Shown here: positions 48,701 to 59,235 of the stretch, one piece after another
Layout of the letters: every line of letters starts with the position of its first letter
Numbering within the stretch: the first letter of the stretch is position 1
Source: Valencia hispanica
Lineage: Eukaryota > Chordata > Actinopteri > Cyprinodontiformes > Valenciidae
Assembly (NCBI GenBank): GCA_963556495.2
Contig: OY747702.1
Span: 41,325,680 to 41,389,679, forward strand
DNA length: 64,000 nucleotides
Reading direction: 5' to 3'
Program-made: the position numbers and the translations under genes
The notes under the pieces: model-generated
Database searches by the model: none
Seen by the model: only the letters and a program-made list of their open reading frames with translations
Told to the model about the DNA's origin: nothing

Positions 48701-51700
48701 TAATATTTCTAGCTTTCTTTTCTTTTTTTACAATCAGCCTTTAGATTTTATGCATAGTTAAGAACAAAGGGAATGAAGAGATTTTAAGGGAAATAAACAG
48801 AAATAGGCCTCAGTTCATTCATCAGCGAAATTCTAAAAGAAAAGGCAGATTTTTGATCAAGGCCTTTACTAACAATTAGGGATGTCCCGATCACATTTTT
48901 TGCCCTCTCCCTCTCGGCCGATACCGAGTTGAGTCTGAGTCATTTGATTTTAAATATCGGCCGATACCGAGTCCTGATCCGATCCTTCCGCAATGCATTA
49001 AAATAATAAAGAAAAAGGACAACACATCCAAGTTGGCTTTTTAAGTATGTGTATGATGCTCTACCATCTAATATTCGCCAAAGTGTTGTGCATGCAAGTT
49101 CACACTGTAAATAAAACTTTTGTTGACCCATTGTGCAGTAAAGCTTAGCAGGGACATCGGACAAACAGACAAACTCCATACGTCCGTGTGGTAACCCTAA
49201 AAGCAGACACCTTTGATAAAAGATCTAGCAGGTAGTTACGTAGTTTTTTGTTAATGCCCGGCATAGCTGTGTCTGTAAAGTAGTGATGAGAAGGCATCTC
49301 ATACCGTGGCCCCGGGAGACTGTGAAAACCAACGTTTGCAACCATAAACAGCAGCTCGTCATCCAGTATGATCAGTCCGGCTGTTTTGGTTATGATATTT
49401 TTGACCTTTTCGCTGTCCTTAGGCAAATTGTTCTTGTTTTTTAACTTATCTTTTAGTGTCGGCTGGCTCAGTGTTTTTGCCAGAGTATCAGATTCTCAGT
49501 GTTGAATGCAGCTCAATCTTTTCCACCAGGTGAAATGCCCAATTTGCACACATTACATGTGGCTGCCGCACTGCCATCGCTGTTCAGCTTAAAATACGTC
49601 CAAACGGCTGATGTTTTTGCTCTAGTGAGGCGACATGTTTTCCCTGCATTAGCCTATTAGCTTGCAGCTCGCTATTGTGTTGTCTCAATTCCCCGCCTGC
49701 CGTAAAATGTGTGATATTACGGTGTTGTCGTCTATGCAACAGTAAATATTGATATAGTGGAACTTGTTGAAATTAAAACTAACCCAGTGTCAATCCGTTT
49801 GACAATCTCTGTCTCAGGATTAATTTAAAACGTCGTGCTTGTTGTTTTATAAAGTTATATCAGATCATTTCCACCCGATTCCGATCATCTAAAAATCACG
49901 TGATCAGATCGGGACATCCTTACTAATTATGTAATATTGGAGACTTTAAGGTTTTCCTGTAGTTAAAAAAAAACATATTTGTTAACTGTATCTGTCTATT
50001 ACAAGTTGATTCAGCATCTACACAGGTAAATCTGCAGATTTAGATGAAATGTAGATCTATCCGTTTCCATAAAGATTAATTCAGAGAAAATTCACAGTAG
50101 ACAGAAAACCTTCCCAACTATATTGGAGTGGATTTAGCATTAAGAAAAAACGTTATGGTTTTGTCTTTACTGTCGGCTCATAACCCCTGGGTGTCCTCTC
50201 TTCAGGTGCTTATCATATGTCGGGCCTGTGTTTTTGGGGTTCCATGCGCTTTAGACCACCTTGGTCTTTAAGAAAAAACTTTTAGAACGTCTCATCTGAC
50301 AGTTAACCAGACTTTCTGCCATGTTTTTGTTTTTAAAATTGTAGCACAGAGTGGCAGGTGACTGGATTGGATGAGGTTGTGGAGAACCACCATTGAGGCC
50401 AATGGCGAGCCACTTGCACACGTGTTGAAGTGTCAGCCCGCGGTGGGCGAGAGGGGAATTTAAAAAAAAATATATATATATATATTTCCTTCTGGGATCA
50501 ATAGTGTTTTTGAATTGAATACAGCTGTTTTGGAAAAACTGAGAAGGTTGAGGCTGGGTGATATTTGGAACAAAATAAGCTTTTTGATATTTTTTTTTTT
50601 TCATGCCAAATTCGATCTTTGATAATAAATAAAAAAAAAACAACATTTTTTCCCTTTCTATTCTTAAAAAGAAATGTCCAACAATATTTTTTTAAACTTT
50701 TTTTTATTTTAATCGTCCTTTCACAGAATTGACTGGAATTCAAAGTCTAAATAAATACACACTGTAAAACATGCTTGTAAAGCAAGATGGTTGGCCTTGG
50801 GCGTGCTGACATCACTTCAAACTATGGAAACCCAAGAGGTGCATTAGTGAATTTTCTTTTTCCCGTTTTTTTTTTTTTCTTTTTCCAAAAATTCAACCTT
50901 CGTAAACAGAAAATTCAAAACATTTATGTATTGCGAGCCCCAAGCCACAGTTAACCAAGATTAACACAATTCTCCTGATAATCTCATACAGCGAGAAGAA
51001 AAAGAAACCCCTCATTCAGATGTGTTGTTATCCTACGTTTCTCAAAAATAGTCTGACTTATAAACCGCAGTTCTTTTGTTTCGTCCCCAATGAAAAGGAA
51101 CGTTGCTGACACACAGGTAGTGAAGGTTGTTTAAAAGAAGCCAGCCTATTAAGGAGCATAAATTAATTTGAGCTGCGATGGACTGGCGACCTGTCCAGGG
51201 TTTACCCCGCCTCTCACCCCGTGACCTCTGGAGATAGGCACCAGGCCCCCCTCCCCCCCAGAAACCCTGCATAGGATGGATGGGTACAGATAATGGGTGG
51301 ATGGATGGACTCGAGGACCTAACAAATAACATCTCAGAACTTGAGGAATCAAAATAGCTGTTTTAACAGTTTTTACCAAATTGTTCTACCTAATGTTTAT
51401 TTTATTCTCAGCAATGCAATCCGTGTGTAAGAGAGGATTTTTGTCAATAAAAGTTAGTTAGAAATTGCTCATCTAGGATTGGATGTCTTATAATAGATCA
51501 TGTTTAAACTCTAGGTCAAGGAGGAGTGAAGAGGAAGAGATCAGAGGAAACGGAGGAGTCTGGAGAGGTGAAAGGGTTTCTTTTTTTTTGTATTTTTGGA
51601 CCAAACTGTTGCTGTAGTGTTTTTGATTTCACCCATTTTCTAATTCTGCTTCTAGGAAGATGAGGCTCAGCAAGAGGCGGCAGAGAGTGAACAAGAACAA

Positions 51701-54009
51701 AATGAGGAACAAGATGACACAAATGAGGGTGAGAAACATCATTTAATGGAAATTACATGAACAACCTCTGTGATAACAGTGAGATTATCAAATTAAACTA
51801 ATGTGTGCTGGATTACTTTGTCATGTACAGATGAATCCTTCTAAAACTTAGGGCTTGTCCTTTTTTTCAGGATTTACCACCTTTCAGAGTCATTCGGAAG
51901 ATGTGAAAGAGCAGAGCTGCAGTGAGAAGAAGGCAGAAGATGTATGTTGGCAATGAAATAAGAACTTCCTGTTTTATTTATCTGCAAGATTTAACATCTG
52001 TCATTAGTATTTCTCTTTTTGTCCTGGAACTCCTTTTAATGTGTTAAAGTCTTGCATTTGTTGTCTTACTCCAGTCTGAGGAGCAGCCAGACCAAGAGGC
52101 AGCTCCAAAGAAACCTGCTCGGAGGGGACGACCACCAAAGGCTGCTGCTGCTCCTGCTGCAGATGATTCAGGTAAAGCAAATGTAATCCACTTAATTTAA
52201 ATTGAACTAAGAATAAAAATTGTGGTAAATTCTGTTAAATTAACACCAAAAAAAGAACTTTAGTAATTCAGAATCTCTACTTTGACACGTTTATAGGTAT
52301 ATAAAGTAATTTCTAATTGCTACGCCTGAATAATTGGATTAAAGTTTAGCTTTTTGGTTTGTTAAATAATATGAAGACATTTCTTAAATCACTTTTGCCC
52401 ATTAAGATTTTCTGAGTGTAGTATACATCTGTCTTTATTTAGATCTTATAACCTGAATTTAGATCTTTTTTTTCAGTGTGTTTGTGATGCAGCTAATATT
52501 TTACAAAGCTCTGTGCAGCGCCTTGCAAAACCTTTTTTCAAAATTTTGTCACTTAATTATTATTGCTGCTTTTTTAGTTAAAAAGGAGAGTAAACCAGAT
52601 GAGAAGGAAATTGAGCAACATGGTGACGAGGAGGAGGAAAGCGACAATGAAGAAGCTTCAACCAGAGCAACGACTCGGTCTGCAGCTCGCCTCGAGGCTG
52701 AAAGGTAGTTTTAAGATTTTTTTATTAATTTAGGACTAAAAACCGGCCTCAGCTATTGATCCTCATGATACATTTTTTTCTTAAAGCTGGTGAAAAGACC
52801 TAAAGTAAAAACGAATTTGTTCATCTGTGGTGGTACACAAATATCTGATCACTGAAGGTCTTAATATCTTCAGACTGAAGAACCCATTGACGCCATTTCA
52901 TCACATTTAATGAGAGCAGGGAAGATTTAGTCCTAAAGCAATAATTTTGTTTTACTGCTCCTCAGAAACAAGCCAAGTAAACCCTCCACCCGGGCGAGTC
53001 GACAGAGCGGTAAAGAGGAGACCACAGCTGGCACGCGGTGAGTCCGTCTCATTGAGGTTCAGCAGCATGAACGAGCTTTCAGGAGAAGGCGACCAAAAGC
53101 GACTGCAACCGGATGCCGTTTCTCTGTAAAAGAGAACATTTTGTTCAAAAGCTTTCCAGGAACCTTGCGTTATTAGTTCCCAGAATGAAAAGGATAAATC
53201 GGTCCCATGAATTGTAGGAAAACAGGTTAAACATGCTTTAATTCCACCGTAATGTTTGATTGGTTTCTAATGCTTTTTTTCAAATCTTTGAAGTGAGAGA
53301 GTGTGCATTCCTGTTTTCATGAAAAAAATCTAAAATTGTTTCGTCTGACTTTCTCTAGAATTTACTTTGTGGGAAAAACGGTTAATCATAACAATTATTT
53401 GACACGCTCATCTCCAGATTATGATTGACTCCAGTTCAGCTTCGAAACGTCATTTAAAGAGTTTAATACTTTATCTATTTTCTTTGCTGACTTATTTATT
53501 TATTTACTTGTCATAGTTTTTTACATTGAAGCCATTTATTCCATTTAAATAAAAAGTAGCCTTATTTTCTCAAATTACGGTGCTCAGCAAAGTCATGAAG
53601 TTTTAATTTTTCGTAAAAGAAACTTGATGTAATTTTTTGTTAAGATTAATTTTTTCTTAGTTGTAGCTTTTAGAGCAGATTTTTTATCAGAATTTTTTTT
53701 TCTTTTCGTTATCTGAAACGGCTGCTTTGGAAATTAGTCTCTGGCAAAACTTGTTGTTGTTGTTAGTCCGTGTGTTAGGTGGAAAGTCTTTAGTTTGTGT
53801 GCATGTACTAGTTACTGAGAGACTAATTCACAAGTGACCCTTGAATTAACAAATGTACCCACACTTGGTCCTTGTTTCCCTCCTGCAGCGGGACGAGGGC
53901 CCAGGGTTCAGCCAAGGGGGGCCGTAAACGGGAGGCTAGCCCCCCTGCTGTGCGAACACGGGGAGGACAGAAATCAGAGGAGCCCCCTTCGAAGAGAGCC
54001 AAACGCTGA
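33176..54009 (+). CDS. bod1l1: Biorientation of chromosomes in cell division 1-like 1
   Basis: 31 exons, 1915 aa: 33176-33292, 33750-33874, 34776-34966, 35102-35569, 39397-39549, 39667-39833, 39983-40079, 40911-41037, 41137-41197, 41292-43887, 44084-44145, 44270-44366, 44486-44584, 44663-44706, 44811-44856, 44931-44963, 45071-45114, 45222-45294, 45468-45526, 45607-45661, 47290-47333, 47418-47586, 47982-48061, 48219-48345, 51515-51567, 51656-51728, 51871-51941, 52075-52171, 52578-52704, 52966-53037, 53889-54009. The BOD1/Shg1 domain (residues 8-110) has GLFDQFRRDCLADVDTK and LNKNQLRNNIRQLVLQ. Also conserved are DITVSSVHTSDLSSFEE and KAYVHKPFLYSRYYSDSDDE. AT-hooks lie near 1627-1634 (GRRGRRPG) and 1792-1799 (ARRGRPPK). 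BOD1L1 protects stalled replication forks with the SETD1A and BRCA2/RAD51 pathways. Human is about 3051 aa; the shortfall is mostly exon 10. Confidence 0.95.
34079..34705 (+). mobile_element. Decayed Tc1-like transposon, salmonid type (bod1l1 intron 2)
   Basis: Ordered matches: AAGTCAGAAATCTACATGC end, ATGTCATGGCTTTGTAAGC, TGTAGACCTCCACAAATCTG, AAGTATAAACACCATGAGG, GAGGAAGGAGCATTATGTG, then the far end CATCCTAACTGATGT. Large internal deletions. The 205-aa open frame that starts at 34447 fuses this remnant with bod1l1 exon 3 and is not a gene. Confidence 0.8.
36462..36736. repeat. Cluster of microsatellites inside the hAT left arm
   Basis: Poly-C (36462-36483) with (CA)n, (GATA)n near 36513, (ATC)n 36579-36625, then (GTC)n from 36672 for about 19 units with (ATC)n following. 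Several distinct simple repeats within 280 bp. Confidence 0.9.
37209..38139. mobile_element. MITE with AGGGTKACC ends, innermost layer
   Basis: The left end AGGGTGACCATATTTTGATT and the right end AGTTGGTAACCCT are inverted repeats. It interrupts the reversed hAT transposase reading frame at the segment HPIDMQEQLIEL. Related to 2288-2543. No target duplication could be confirmed. Confidence 0.7.
40225..40830 (+). mobile_element. Decayed Tc1-like transposon (bod1l1 intron 7)
   Basis: TTGAACTTTTTCACATTTTG end, then GAAAAATGGCAAGAAGAAAG, TGGGTTCTGTTCAGATGAG, CACTACATGTGGAAGAAAG and GAGTGGCCTAGTCAAAGTCC in transposase order. Non-coding through deletions. Confidence 0.82.
42940..43880 (+). repeat. 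bod1l1: In-frame 99-bp (33-aa) tandem repeat in bod1l1 exon 10
   Basis: About ten units of the form (K/N/S)Q(L/P)SPVE..P.TEL..TE..PAASQQ.AAAEEE. Five consecutive units from 43127 are each exactly 33 residues; the first two and the 24-residue eighth are irregular. The array is Glu/Ala/Pro-rich and predicted disordered. Copies differ at many sites, so the array is not recent. Confidence 0.9.
45850..47170 (-). mobile_element. Decayed Tc1-like transposon, reversed (bod1l1 intron 20)
   Basis: Reads, in reversed order, ACTTTGACTAGGCCAGTCAG, GGACTTGCTGGTGCGCTTTG, CCTGACCATCACACTACCACC, TGGATGAGCCGTTGATG, and GTAATCAGGCCTGGTGTGG followed by TTACTTTTTCACATAGG near the end. Same family as the split copy at 18430-22240. 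Confidence 0.85.
48877..49920 (-). mobile_element. hAT (ZBED-type) transposon remnant (bod1l1 intron 24)
   Basis: The ends AGGGATGTCCCGATC and GATCGGGACATCCT are inverted repeats; the 8-bp flanks TAACAATT and TACTAATT match at six of eight positions. On the minus strand a BED-finger segment reads TCNVCKLGISPG (near 49560), and 49145-49426 encodes KNIITKTAGLIILDDELLF and PRYEMPSHHYFTDTAMP, typical of hAT transposases. Only the N-terminal third is left. Confidence 0.87.
51172..51310 (+). mobile_element. SINE/L2-type tail fragment (bod1l1 intron 24)
   Basis: CGATGGACTGGCGACCTGTC through GGATGGATGGAC; only the tail of the 2787-3140 type element. Confidence 0.75.
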
Positions 54010-54782
54010 GACGTCTGACAGCGGTGGAACGCCGCACACTCTGTGTTGTTTTTACTCTGCTTATTCAGAGACTTTGCAGTCAGTCGGCATTTTGAAACTG
54101 TTTGTGCTTCATTGACTGTCGGTATTGAAAGGCTCTGGATATTATTATGCACTCTGCTCTGATGGCTGAGTGTAAACCAGAGGATCAGTAAAGAATCCCT
54201 CAAAATGCCTTCTGCTATCCTGCGCCCATATGGTTCGGATCACACTCATCATTCCATGGTTTATTCAGTAATTCGCAGTGAACCGGAGCATTTCAGACCA
54301 ATCAAAGGCCTAATGCGCAGCCGAACTGAGCTTTGAGATAAAGAGGCAGAATCAGAATTAAGTCAGTGAGGCCGCATCTCAGTCACAGACGTCTCTGTTA
54401 CCGCTGCACACAGTTTGTCAAAGGCATCTAATCTTTGCTGTGCATTTTATTTCCTGTTATTCATTCTGTGAATGAAAGTAAACAGCTTTCCATCACGTTT
54501 TTTTGTCTTTTATATTCACTGAAAAGCAGTGTTTAAAAAAAGAGGAGGGATACAGGAGTTTAGATGTGCACTGAATTTCCTGTTGGCACTTATAACACCA
54601 GCTGCTGTAAAGAAAATACTGTTTCCCACTGAACGTCGTCCAGTTGTTTTTATTCCGTAAGTCCCTATAAACACATTTGCTTCATGAATGTAAAGTGAAT
54701 AATAGATTTTTTTTGGTTATATATATCTGTTGTTTTTTTTATGTTTCATTTCTTGGATACAAACAACTTGTTTTGTTTTTAT

Positions 54783-54788
54783 AATAAA
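54783..54788 (+). terminator. bod1l1: bod1l1 poly(A) signal AATAAA
   Basis: Canonical hexamer about 775 bp after the stop codon at 54007-54009. Confidence 0.65.
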
Positions 54789-55049
54789 TTCTCGTCCTGA
54801 CCTTTTTTGTGAGTATCTGCAGGTATTGACACTGTTTCCGTTTTTTTTTTGTTTTTTTTTATAAGATTATTTCAAATATGATTAGAAAATAAAACTGTAA
54901 AGGAAACATATTTATTCATAAGCAATAAATATTTCACTTTATTCACAGCATAACTTAGCTTATGTTTGAAATTTCTCACACATGGATACATATACAAATT
55001 CACAGCAAAATAAAGCATTGTACACATACATACAGTACAACAGAAACAA

Positions 55050-55985
55050 ACACGTGATAGATTCCCAGTTGGATTCAGCTCTGGGCTTTAACTAGGCCAT
55101 TCCAACATATGTTTTGACAAACCATTCCATTAGCTCTGGCTGTGTTTAGTGTCCAGGTGGAAGGTGAAACTCAGCCCCATTCTCAAGCTTTTTGCAGACT
55201 ATTACAGGTTTTCCTCCTGGATTGCCCGTTCTTTATCTCCCATTCATTTCCTCATCAACTCTAAACTGCCTTTCTTTTACTACTGAAGAGGTAGCATGAT
55301 GCTGCCACCACCATGTTTCACCGTGGCTATGCTGTGCTCAGGGTGATGTGCAGTGTTGGGGTTCCCATTAACAGCATTTTGCGTGTTCAGATTGGACCAG
55401 AGCACCTCCTTCCACACGTTTGTGTCTCCTTCATGATCTGTGGAAACTGTTTTCCTATTGTCACTTATCCATATTGATTGGATTTTTGTAAAGTGCAAGA
55501 CTAATAGTTGTCCTGTCAACAGATTCTCCTAGCTGAGCCTACATGGTTACCATGGACCTCTTGGCTACCTCTCTGATTGATCCTCTCCTTGTCTCCTAAG
55601 CCTGTCTGCTTAGGTCGATGGCCATGTCTTGTAGGTTTTCATGTGTGCCGTACTCTGAGATGTCCAAATCTTTTTACTGTTTTTTGGATTCTCTGCTTTA
55701 AACTTTTATCCCTGATCTGTGTGTTGTGCCATTTGGTCTCCATGATGCTGTTTGCTCAATAATGTTCAGAAACAAACCTCTGAGGACATCATAGACCATC
55801 TGGATTTACAGTGTTATTCAGTCACAGACAAATGGACTCTCTTTACTAATTAAGGGACTTCTGAGAACAATCATTAGCACTGGATTTTATTTAAGGGTAT
55901 CTGACTGAAAGGAGTTGAATATATTTGCTTGAAAAAGTTCAAGGGGGGTTATTTTATTAAGTATTAAAGTAGTAATTCAATATAT
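55050..55985 (-). mobile_element. Decayed Tc1-like transposon, reversed
   Basis: TTGGATTCAGCTCTGGGC, AACTAGGCCATTCCAACA, GATGCTGCCACCACCATG, TTGGACCAGAGCACCTCC, TCTCTGATTGATCCTCTCC in reversed transposase order, ending AAAAAGTTCAAGGGGGG. No usable frame. Confidence 0.85.
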
Positions 55986-56744
55986 TTTGTCTTTCTCTTT
56001 CAACCAAGCTGCTCTAAGCAAACAAACTAATTCCTCTGGTCGTCTTTCTCTTTGAATTATTTGTATTAATTTAACCTGATTATGTCTTAAACGTCAACTT
56101 CTGTGTTTCGCTAAATGGATGTGCTGTGTGCCGTGTATAAGCAGCGACCTTGACCAAAGAGAGGACATTCCTGCCTGCTAATGGAGGATAAAACTGACAA
56201 ACTCCAAGTGAAATATTCCACTATCATTAACACATTAGAAGCCTTTAATCGCTACACCTGAGCCTTCAGGATCCAGGAGGGAGGAGACGAAAAGCGAAAG
56301 TTCACTGGTTGAAGTTTTTCCAACAATTCCTGTGGGTTGCTAGGTTTTAAGTCGTTAAAGGTGTACCTCTCTCAAGTATTTCCTGATTCTGCAATCCAAG
56401 CTCTAAAATATCAGACCAACAAATGGTATTTAAAGGCTTGGATTAGCTTTTACTCAGCCAAAAGGTCTGGCACACAAACAGTGCGCCTTTCACTCACTCA
56501 TGTCATTATTGCAAGTTATTTACATTGTAGTCCAAAATCTATTTCTTTTTCTTTGTCGTTGTTGCCAAAGAAAGGTTTTCTACACCTGTATTTAGGACAC
56601 AAGGAGAGATTTATAGCCCACCATTTCTATAAATGGATTATAAATGGACCTCACAGCTAGAATTACATTTAATGGAGAGCATAAAAAGCAATGAATTAAA
56701 TTTTTTTTTCTTTAAATGGGAGCTACTTTTTAAAGTGGATTCCA

Positions 56745-57400
56745 TTTGTCACATTCCAACACCAAGCTTCAATGTATTATATTGGGATTTTATGTTATAG
56801 ACAGACACATAAAACATAATTGAGAAAGGATACGTGGTTCTCAACGTTTTATTTAATAAAACCTGAAAAGTGTGGCATGCAGATATATTCATCCCCCCTG
56901 AGTAAATACTTTACAGAGACGCACCTTTTGCTGCAATTGCTTTCCATATTAGAGACTGAAATGTTTGCCCACTTTTTTGCAAAATAGACCAGTCAGATTG
57001 GATGTACACGTTCTGTGAACATCAATTTTAAGTCTTGCCACTGATTCTCTGTAAATTTTAGGTCTGTACTTTGACAAGTACATGAATATGTTTTTTTATC
57101 AAAATCATTCCCTTGTGTCTCAGGCTGTAAATTTAAGGTTGTTGTCCTGCTGGATTGCCCTGCGTCTACCTACATCCATGCTCCCATCAGCTCTGACAAA
57201 CCTCCCTGTCCCCGCTGAAGGAAAGCATCTGAGGTGACAGCATGTTGCTGGGGGTGGTGTGCTCAGGGTGAGGTGCAATGTAAATTTCCTGCCTCTTGTA
57301 GCCTTTTGCATTTAGGATAAAAACGTACATTTTGGTCTTATTTGACCAGAGCACTTTCTTTAACCTGTTCGCTGCGTCCTCTACTTAGATGGTAGTAAAC
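56745..57400 (-). mobile_element. Decayed Tc1-like transposon, reversed, half length
   Basis: Outer end CTTCAATGTATTATATTGGG and CCTGAAAAGTGTGGCATGC, then ATTAGAGACTGAAATGTTTGCC, TGTTGTCCTGCTGGATTG and TTTGACCAGAGCACTTTC. It stops abruptly near 57400. Confidence 0.85.
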
Positions 57401-58260
57401 TTTAAATGTGATTTTTAAATGAATTCTAATGAAGGAAGCAAATGTCAAAGTACAATATTAAAGATGTATAGAAAAAAACCTGCCTCCCGGCTCCTGCCCC
57501 CCCTCAGCAGATCTGCAGGTGGTAACTGTATAGTTTATGCAGCTGAGCTGTGGAAAGATGGCGGTTTCGCACGGCTGTCAACTGGAATAGAGCTAACTTT
57601 TGGTTTGAGCGTAGGGGATCCCCGAAGGCGACTGCAGGGGGAATGGGGGGTCTCTCCTGCTGCTGCCTCCCTGCTCTGGGAGTGGTCTTTCCTCTACTGG
57701 GGATTTGGCTCAGCCGGCTGGCACTAAATGTATTGCTCTAACATGGAGCCACTCCTCTTACAAAACATAAAAGTTAACAGGTGTTTAATGTCAAAAGAGT
57801 TTAATGCACCAGTCTCAGAAATGGCCAGCGACAGGCAGCCAGACGGAATGGTGACGTTGAGTTTTATAGCTTCTTTTTTTAGTACTTTTGCATCTGAAGC
57901 TGCAGTAAATACACAGCAGAGCACAGTAAAATATCTCAAATTATTGTTTTCTCATTGCAATGTGGAGTGATGTTCTTTGGAATGGATCTGCAAGTTTTTA
58001 TAGTCATAAAAAACAACCTGTGTTATTTCTTTGCTTTATAGTTTATAAGTAGCAAGCGATCAAGACCTTTCTTTTCGTAGGGCTATGACTTTCACATTTC
58101 TTTACGAGCTACATTTTTTTATTCATAGCTGGAAAAATAAACTCTGACAAAGCCATTTTCTTTTAAGAATCAACAACTCTAAAATAATTTAAACTTTTCC
58201 GGGGACACCAAAGTCTTTGCTTTATTTTACTCTAGCATGCTGCATATCCAGAGTGCAAAA
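57401..58260. other. Unidentified DNA with overlapping open frames, no supported gene
   Basis: A GC-richer island (57480-57730) lies between Tc1 remnants. Open frames of 102 and 63 aa overlap in different frames and resemble nothing I know. It could be an unrecognised repeat, a non-coding exon or regulatory DNA. Confidence 0.4.
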
Positions 58261-58264
58261 GAAT

Positions 58265-59235
58265 CAATTCATTGAATTCGAGCAAGGCACTTTATGTACG
58301 GTGGAAAATGAACATTGTACATCACCCTGAAAATACGCTCCACACAATGAAACATGGTGGTGGCAGCATTGTGAGGATGCTTGTCTTCCAGTGAGGACAG
58401 GGAATCTGGTTGGGGGTTGATGAGAAGTTGGATAGAGATAAACACAGACTAAGGCTCACCTTCTAGCAGGGCAGTGGTCCCAAGCATACGGTGCAGACCC
58501 ATTTGATGTTTCACAAAATCTGGCTTATCAAGATTTAGATCTGTTGTGTTATTTTTTTAATGGTTCAACAATTTTAGATCTACGTTTAGGTTTTAGAATA
58601 AAGGAAAAGTAAGTCTGTATAAATGTGTGTTCCTGAAGGACATGTTCCAAATGTATGAGAACAGCATGTAGTTTGTAGCCTAATAACATAAACATTACAA
58701 AGAGGGATTCGTTTTTTTACTATCAGTGTCATTCTGTTTTAGAATCTGTATGTAGGTAATGAAATCTTTTAAAATACACAAGTTTTATTGTTTTTAAATT
58801 TAGAAACACTGCTCAGTTCTAGATTAATTTGGGGTGAAGTTATTAAAAGTATGTCTTTAGCCTTAGGTTGCAAACACCTGATACAGCCATAGATGCAATT
58901 GTTTAGCTCAAAGCATATTTACGTGTGAGAATGCCTAATTCCAATTGAAAATCTAGAATAAAACTTGAAAGTGTATACCGTATTTACAAAGGCTCTCCAT
59001 CCAATCAGTCTAAGTTAGAGTTTTTTGCAAAGAAGAATGGGCAAAACTTGTAAAGACATACGTCCAAAATGTTTATTTGCAAACATTTTGGAAAACTATA
59101 TATGATTTCTCTTCTACTTTACAATTATGTCCTACTGTGTTGGTCCTGGAAATATACATTGTATGCGGATATAACGTAATAAAAAGTTAAAGAGTTCAAT
59201 TTCACTATTTTGCAAAGCACTGTTTGAGATCCAGA
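58265..59235 (+). mobile_element. Decayed Tc1-like transposon, plus orientation
   Basis: GTACATCACCCTGAAAATAC, GAAACATGGTGGTGGCAGC, CAGGGCAGTGGTCCCAAGC, AGGCTCTCCATCCAATCAG, TTTGCAAAGAAGAATGGGC in forward transposase order. The N-terminal coding half is missing. Confidence 0.85.

Noticed and set aside
57419..57741. 102- and 63-aa frames as a small gene
   Set aside because: Overlapping frames, no splice or promoter support and no similarity; listed only as unidentified DNA.
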